From CAYZUE01 sp964481825 (lineage in GTDB: Archaea > Hydrothermarchaeota > Hydrothermarchaeia > Hydrothermarchaeales > JALUUU01): 26,405 bases of DNA. A program made the translations under genes and the position numbers. The notes under the pieces are model-generated. The model was given only the letters and a program-made list of their open reading frames with translations. It had not been told where the DNA came from and did not search any database. The stretch is taken from assembly GCA_964481825.1 (NCBI GenBank), contig CAYZUE010000010.1:1-26405 (forward strand), given 5' to 3'. Below are positions 23,224 to 26,405 of the stretch, one piece after another. Each line of letters begins with the position of its first letter. The first letter of the stretch is position 1.

Positions 23224-25515
23224 ATGGTTTACAGTATGCGAATTAAAACAAAAAATCTACTTGTCAGAGGTATGACCTGTGCGAGCTGTGTAAATGCTAT
23301 TGAGAAGTCCTTAATAAAGATTGAAGGAATATCAGAAGTAAATGCTAATCTAGCAACAGAAAAAGTTACTGTTGAATTTTCTCCAGATTTAATTTCAATT
23401 AATGACATAGAAAAAGTCATAAAAAAAACTGGTTATGAACCTTTGCCGATTAATGAGGGTTTGGATAAAGATGTAAAAGAATCCAAACTAAGAGAATTTA
23501 AGGATTTAAAGGTAAAATTAACTATTAGCGCTGGTCTAAGTGCATTAATCTTATTAGGGAGTTTATCAAATTGGTTACCAAGTGTTCCAACTTTTTTATC
23601 TAATCCATATTTTCTTCTTACACTAACAATTCCTGTACAATTTTGGGTTGGAGCTCGCTTTTATCTAGGGTTTTTTTCTGCCTTACGCAACTTCAATGTT
23701 GATATGAATACATTAATTGTATTAGGTACAACATCCGCATTCATTTATAGCCTTGCAGGTACTTTATTTCCCTATTTTTTTCTGTCTAGAGGGATCCCTT
23801 TAGAAGTATATTATGACACTGCCGCTGTGATAATCACCTTAATGATTTTAGGTAAATATCTTGAATTTAAAGCTAAAAAAGAAACTCTAGATACGATAAG
23901 ATGTTTAATTGATTTACAACCAAAAACTGCACGGATACTCAGAAATAACCAGGAACTAGAACTACCAATTGAAAATGTTATGCCAGGAGATTTAGTGGTT
24001 GTAAGACCGGGGGAGAAGATTCCTGTTGATGGAAAAATTGTTGAAGGATACTCGATTATTGATGAAGCTATGATAACTGGGGAGAGTAATCCTGTAGAAA
24101 AGCACGAAGGGGACCATGTAATAGGTGCTACTATAAACAAAACTGGCTTTTTTAAATTAGAGGCAAAAAAAGTAGGTAAGAATACAATTTTAGCAAAAAT
24201 CATAAACCTTGTTGAAGAAGCTCAAGGATCAAAAGCACCTATTCAAAGGCTTGCTGATAAAATAGCCAGCATTTTTGTTCCTGCTGTAATAGTTATTGCA
24301 CTTATAGCAGCAGCCTTTTGGTATTATAACGGTTCTAATGTTCTTTCTGGAAGTTTGCTTAATAAATATCTTCAAGTAACTCCCTTAGTATTCGCAATGA
24401 ATACATTTATAGCAGTACTTATCATTGCCTGCCCTTGTGCTTTAGGGCTTGCAACACCGACTGCAGTTGTAGTGGGAACGGGCAAAGGTGCACAAAGTGG
24501 AATTCTTATCAGAGGTGGTGAGAGTCTGGAACTATTGCATAAAATAAACACATTAATACTTGATAAAACAGGGACTTTAACCAAGGGAGAACCAACATTG
24601 ACCAACGTGATCCCAGAAAAAAATTGGGATGAAAAAGAAATTCTACAATTAGCAGCCAGTTCTGAATTTGCATCAGAACATCCAATTGGAAAAGCAATTA
24701 TTGAAAGATCCTTAAAAAATAAATTAGATTTGATTCCAGTTGAAAAATTTCGCGCGATTCCTGGTCGTGGTATTGAGTCAAAGGTAGGGGGTAAGGAGGT
24801 TCTAATCGGAACAAGGATAATGTTTTCAGATTTCAAGATTAAGGTTGGGTCTATGGAGAAGATTATGAACGACCTTGAATGTCAAGGAAAAACATCTATG
24901 TTAATTGCAGTAAATGGTAAACTAGCAGGGATAATAGCTGTGGCTGATACATTAAAAAATAATTCTAAGGAAGTAGTTGAAGAATTAAATAAGTTAGGAT
25001 TAGAAGTTATAATGATTACTGGAGACAATGAAAAAACAGCCAATACTATAGCAAATCAGATAAAAATTAACCGCGTTTTATCCGAAGTCTTACCCAAGGA
25101 TAAAGCGATTGAAATAAAAAAACTCCAAGAAAAGGGCAAGATTGTTGCGATGGTTGGTGATGGAATAAACGATGCTCCTGCACTTGCTCAAGCAGATATT
25201 GGCATCTCTATGGGGACTGGGGCAGATATAGCTAAGGAAACTAGTGATGTAGTTCTAATGAATAGTGACATTTATGGAATTTTAACTTCCATCGAACTAA
25301 GTAAACGTACTATGCTCACCATAAAACAGAACCTTTTTTTAGCCTTCTTTTATAATATAACATTAATACCTATCGCTGCTGGGATAGCTTATCCACTCTT
25401 TGGGATATTATTAAATCCAATGCTTGCAGCGTTAGCTATGACTTTTAGTTCTATAACGGTGATAAGCAATTCTCTAAGATTAAAGAAGTTTAAAACAACG
25501 AAATCAAAATTTTAA
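23224..25515 (+). CDS. copA: copper-exporting P1B-type ATPase (763 aa)
   Basis: This is a heavy-metal P-type ATPase in the cytoplasmic membrane. One N-terminal metal-binding domain carries GMTCASC (C19, C22). It is followed by paired hydrophobic segments, the actuator motif ITGES, the transmembrane CPC (C403, C405), the phosphorylated D447 in DKTGT, SEHP for nucleotide binding, TGDN, and the hinge GDGIND (645-650). The last segments carry FYN and MTFSSITVISNSLRL, which fit the Cu(I) type (CopA/ATP7-like). Starts at 23224 and 23236 are both possible and no Shine-Dalgarno site decides between them. It stands alone behind a palindromic promoter site; no CopZ chaperone gene is seen. Confidence 0.95.
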   Translation: MVYSMRIKTKNLLVRGMTCASCVNAIEKSLIKIEGISEVNANLATEKVTVEFSPDLISINDIEKVIKKTGYEPLPINEGLDKDVKESKLREFKDLKVKLTISAGLSALILLGSLSNWLPSVPTFLSNPYFLLTLTIPVQFWVGARFYLGFFSALRNFNVDMNTLIVLGTTSAFIYSLAGTLFPYFFLSRGIPLEVYYDTAAVIITLMILGKYLEFKAKKETLDTIRCLIDLQPKTARILRNNQELELPIENVMPGDLVVVRPGEKIPVDGKIVEGYSIIDEAMITGESNPVEKHEGDHVIGATINKTGFFKLEAKKVGKNTILAKIINLVEEAQGSKAPIQRLADKIASIFVPAVIVIALIAAAFWYYNGSNVLSGSLLNKYLQVTPLVFAMNTFIAVLIIACPCALGLATPTAVVVGTGKGAQSGILIRGGESLELLHKINTLILDKTGTLTKGEPTLTNVIPEKNWDEKEILQLAASSEFASEHPIGKAIIERSLKNKLDLIPVEKFRAIPGRGIESKVGGKEVLIGTRIMFSDFKIKVGSMEKIMNDLECQGKTSMLIAVNGKLAGIIAVADTLKNNSKEVVEELNKLGLEVIMITGDNEKTANTIANQIKINRVLSEVLPKDKAIEIKKLQEKGKIVAMVGDGINDAPALAQADIGISMGTGADIAKETSDVVLMNSDIYGILTSIELSKRTMLTIKQNLFLAFFYNITLIPIAAGIAYPLFGILLNPMLAALAMTFSSITVISNSLRLKKFKTTKSKF

Positions 25516-25669
25516 AAATCTAGTTAAATTGGTTAAATTACTATCTTTACTAGGATACATTTTAAAAGCAATAAAAATAGATATTTTAAAAAAAATGATA
25601 TCATAATCTAGATTTCAATTAAATTTTAAATTAATTGTCATATTTAGAATAATTTGATGAAGAAAAAAA

Positions 25670-26405
25670 ATGGAAAAAGTATATGATTTAATTATCATTG
25701 GAGCAGGACCTGCAGGACTTGCTGCAGCAATTAAAGCAAAGGAGATTGGTTTAACCTACATTATAATTGAAAAAGGATTGGAAACTTTATCGGGTATAAC
25801 AGAATTTTATCCTGCTGGAAAAAAAATTTACCCAACAATCCCAAAAGGCAGAAATCCTGATCATCCAATTCCATCTTTAAAACCTCCAGATAAAAATGTA
25901 ACTATAGAAGAATATGTTAAAAGGGTAAAATCTGGAATAAAAAAAATTGGAGGACTTGCTCTAAAGAAAAATGAAGAATTCTTGAAATTTAAGAAAGGAG
26001 AACTTATTGAAGTAGAAACATGTAACGGGGGATTTAAAGGAAAAAATCTTATTCTAGCAATTGGTAGTAACATTCCGAGGGACCTTGAAGTGTATGGGGA
26101 AGCTAGATTGTTAGCAAGAACGCTTCATAATCCTGAGAAGTATTCTGGGAATAATGTATTAGTAATAGGGGGCGGGAACACTGGAGCAGATGTTGTTATC
26201 ACTCTTTCAAGGTTTAAAAGAGAACAAAGTGATGATACCACGATATATTGGGCTCATCGGAGGGGGAAGTTCAAAGTTGAAAGAGATGTTGCAAGGGATC
26301 TTGGAGAAGAGTTACTCTTGGGGGGAAATATCAAGATTTTTGGAAAAGCTAAACCGAGAGTCGCTGAGGTCGATGAAACAGGTATTAGAAGAATGATAAT
26401 CCGAA
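25670..26405 (+). CDS. FAD/NAD(P)-dependent oxidoreductase, YpdA/thioredoxin reductase-like (5' part, cut by window edge)
   Basis: 245 codons are visible before the window ends. An FAD-binding Rossmann motif GAGPAGLAAA lies at residues 11-20. FYPAGKKIYP follows near residue 46, as in YpdA-like flavoproteins. LILAIGS comes next, then a second, NAD(P)-binding motif VIGGGNTGAD near residue 170. The redox CxxC that thioredoxin reductases carry near the NAD(P) domain is absent from the visible part, so a YpdA-type disulfide reductase or ferredoxin-NADP reductase relative is more likely. The ATG is preceded by GATGAAG and an A-run, not a clear Shine-Dalgarno site. The 154-base gap before it is very AT-rich, with no other feature I trust. 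Confidence 0.88.
   Translation, partial: MEKVYDLIIIGAGPAGLAAAIKAKEIGLTYIIIEKGLETLSGITEFYPAGKKIYPTIPKGRNPDHPIPSLKPPDKNVTIEEYVKRVKSGIKKIGGLALKKNEEFLKFKKGELIEVETCNGGFKGKNLILAIGSNIPRDLEVYGEARLLARTLHNPEKYSGNNVLVIGGGNTGADVVITLSRFKREQSDDTTIYWAHRRGKFKVERDVARDLGEELLLGGNIKIFGKAKPRVAEVDETGIRRMIIR

Noticed and set aside
25516..25615. Inverted repeat AAATCTAG / CTAGATTT downstream of copA
   Set aside because: The arms are 84 bases apart in very AT-rich DNA, with no T-run or promoter in a fitting place; chance is likely.
1..26405. CRISPR array, insertion sequence, integrase or phage genes
   Set aside because: No regularly spaced repeats, transposase-like frames or att-like direct repeats at the tRNA genes were seen.

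Overview
The window is archaeal and most likely euryarchaeal. The signs are a split RNA polymerase B subunit (separate B'' and B' genes) in the order H-B''-B'-A'-A'', a class II HMG-CoA reductase, LL-diaminopimelate aminotransferase, two Cdc48/VAT ATPases, intron-bearing tRNA genes with bulge-helix-bulge folds, and TATA boxes about 24-28 bases upstream of several ATG codons that lack a Shine-Dalgarno site (leaderless mRNAs). Base composition is AT-rich, and GC-rich islands mark the RNA genes. I cannot fix the lineage more precisely. No transposon, phage gene or CRISPR array was seen.

Layout. Bases 1-6443 (minus strand) hold the RNA polymerase operon rpoH, rpoB'', rpoB', rpoA' and the start of rpoA'', tightly coupled by overlapping or near-abutting stops and starts. 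Bases 6568-7085 (minus) hold tRNA-Lys, tRNA-Asp and 5S rRNA; both tRNA genes carry short canonical introns. Bases 7222-8330 (plus) encode two exported proteins that share an unfamiliar C-terminal domain. Bases 8356-8540 are a GC-rich island that folds as a three-way junction; it is either a free RNA or the leader of the next operon. Bases 8577-13704 (plus) hold dapL, lysA, mvaA (class II HMG-CoA reductase), dapF and a JAMM-type isopeptidase gene. This combines the end of lysine biosynthesis by the aminotransferase variant of the diaminopimelate pathway with the key step of isoprenoid lipid synthesis.

Bases 13794-19984 look like a protein quality-control island: an orphan coiled-coil protein and a Phr-like ArsR-family regulator on the minus strand, facing two tandem cdc48 genes on the plus strand. 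In Pyrococcus, Phr is a heat-shock repressor of its own gene, hsp20 and an AAA+ ATPase gene, so this arrangement suggests heat-responsive control of the unfoldase. The two cdc48 genes share a 143-base identical tract, which points to gene conversion. The JAMM protease just upstream fits the same theme.

Bases 19998-26405 hold a cation diffusion facilitator, an m5C RNA methyltransferase, a CYTH-domain protein, a metallophosphoesterase, a CopA-type copper ATPase with a perfect palindrome just after its predicted start of transcription, and the 5' part of a YpdA/thioredoxin-reductase-like flavoprotein cut by the window edge. No gap longer than about 250 bases lacks a gene or RNA candidate.
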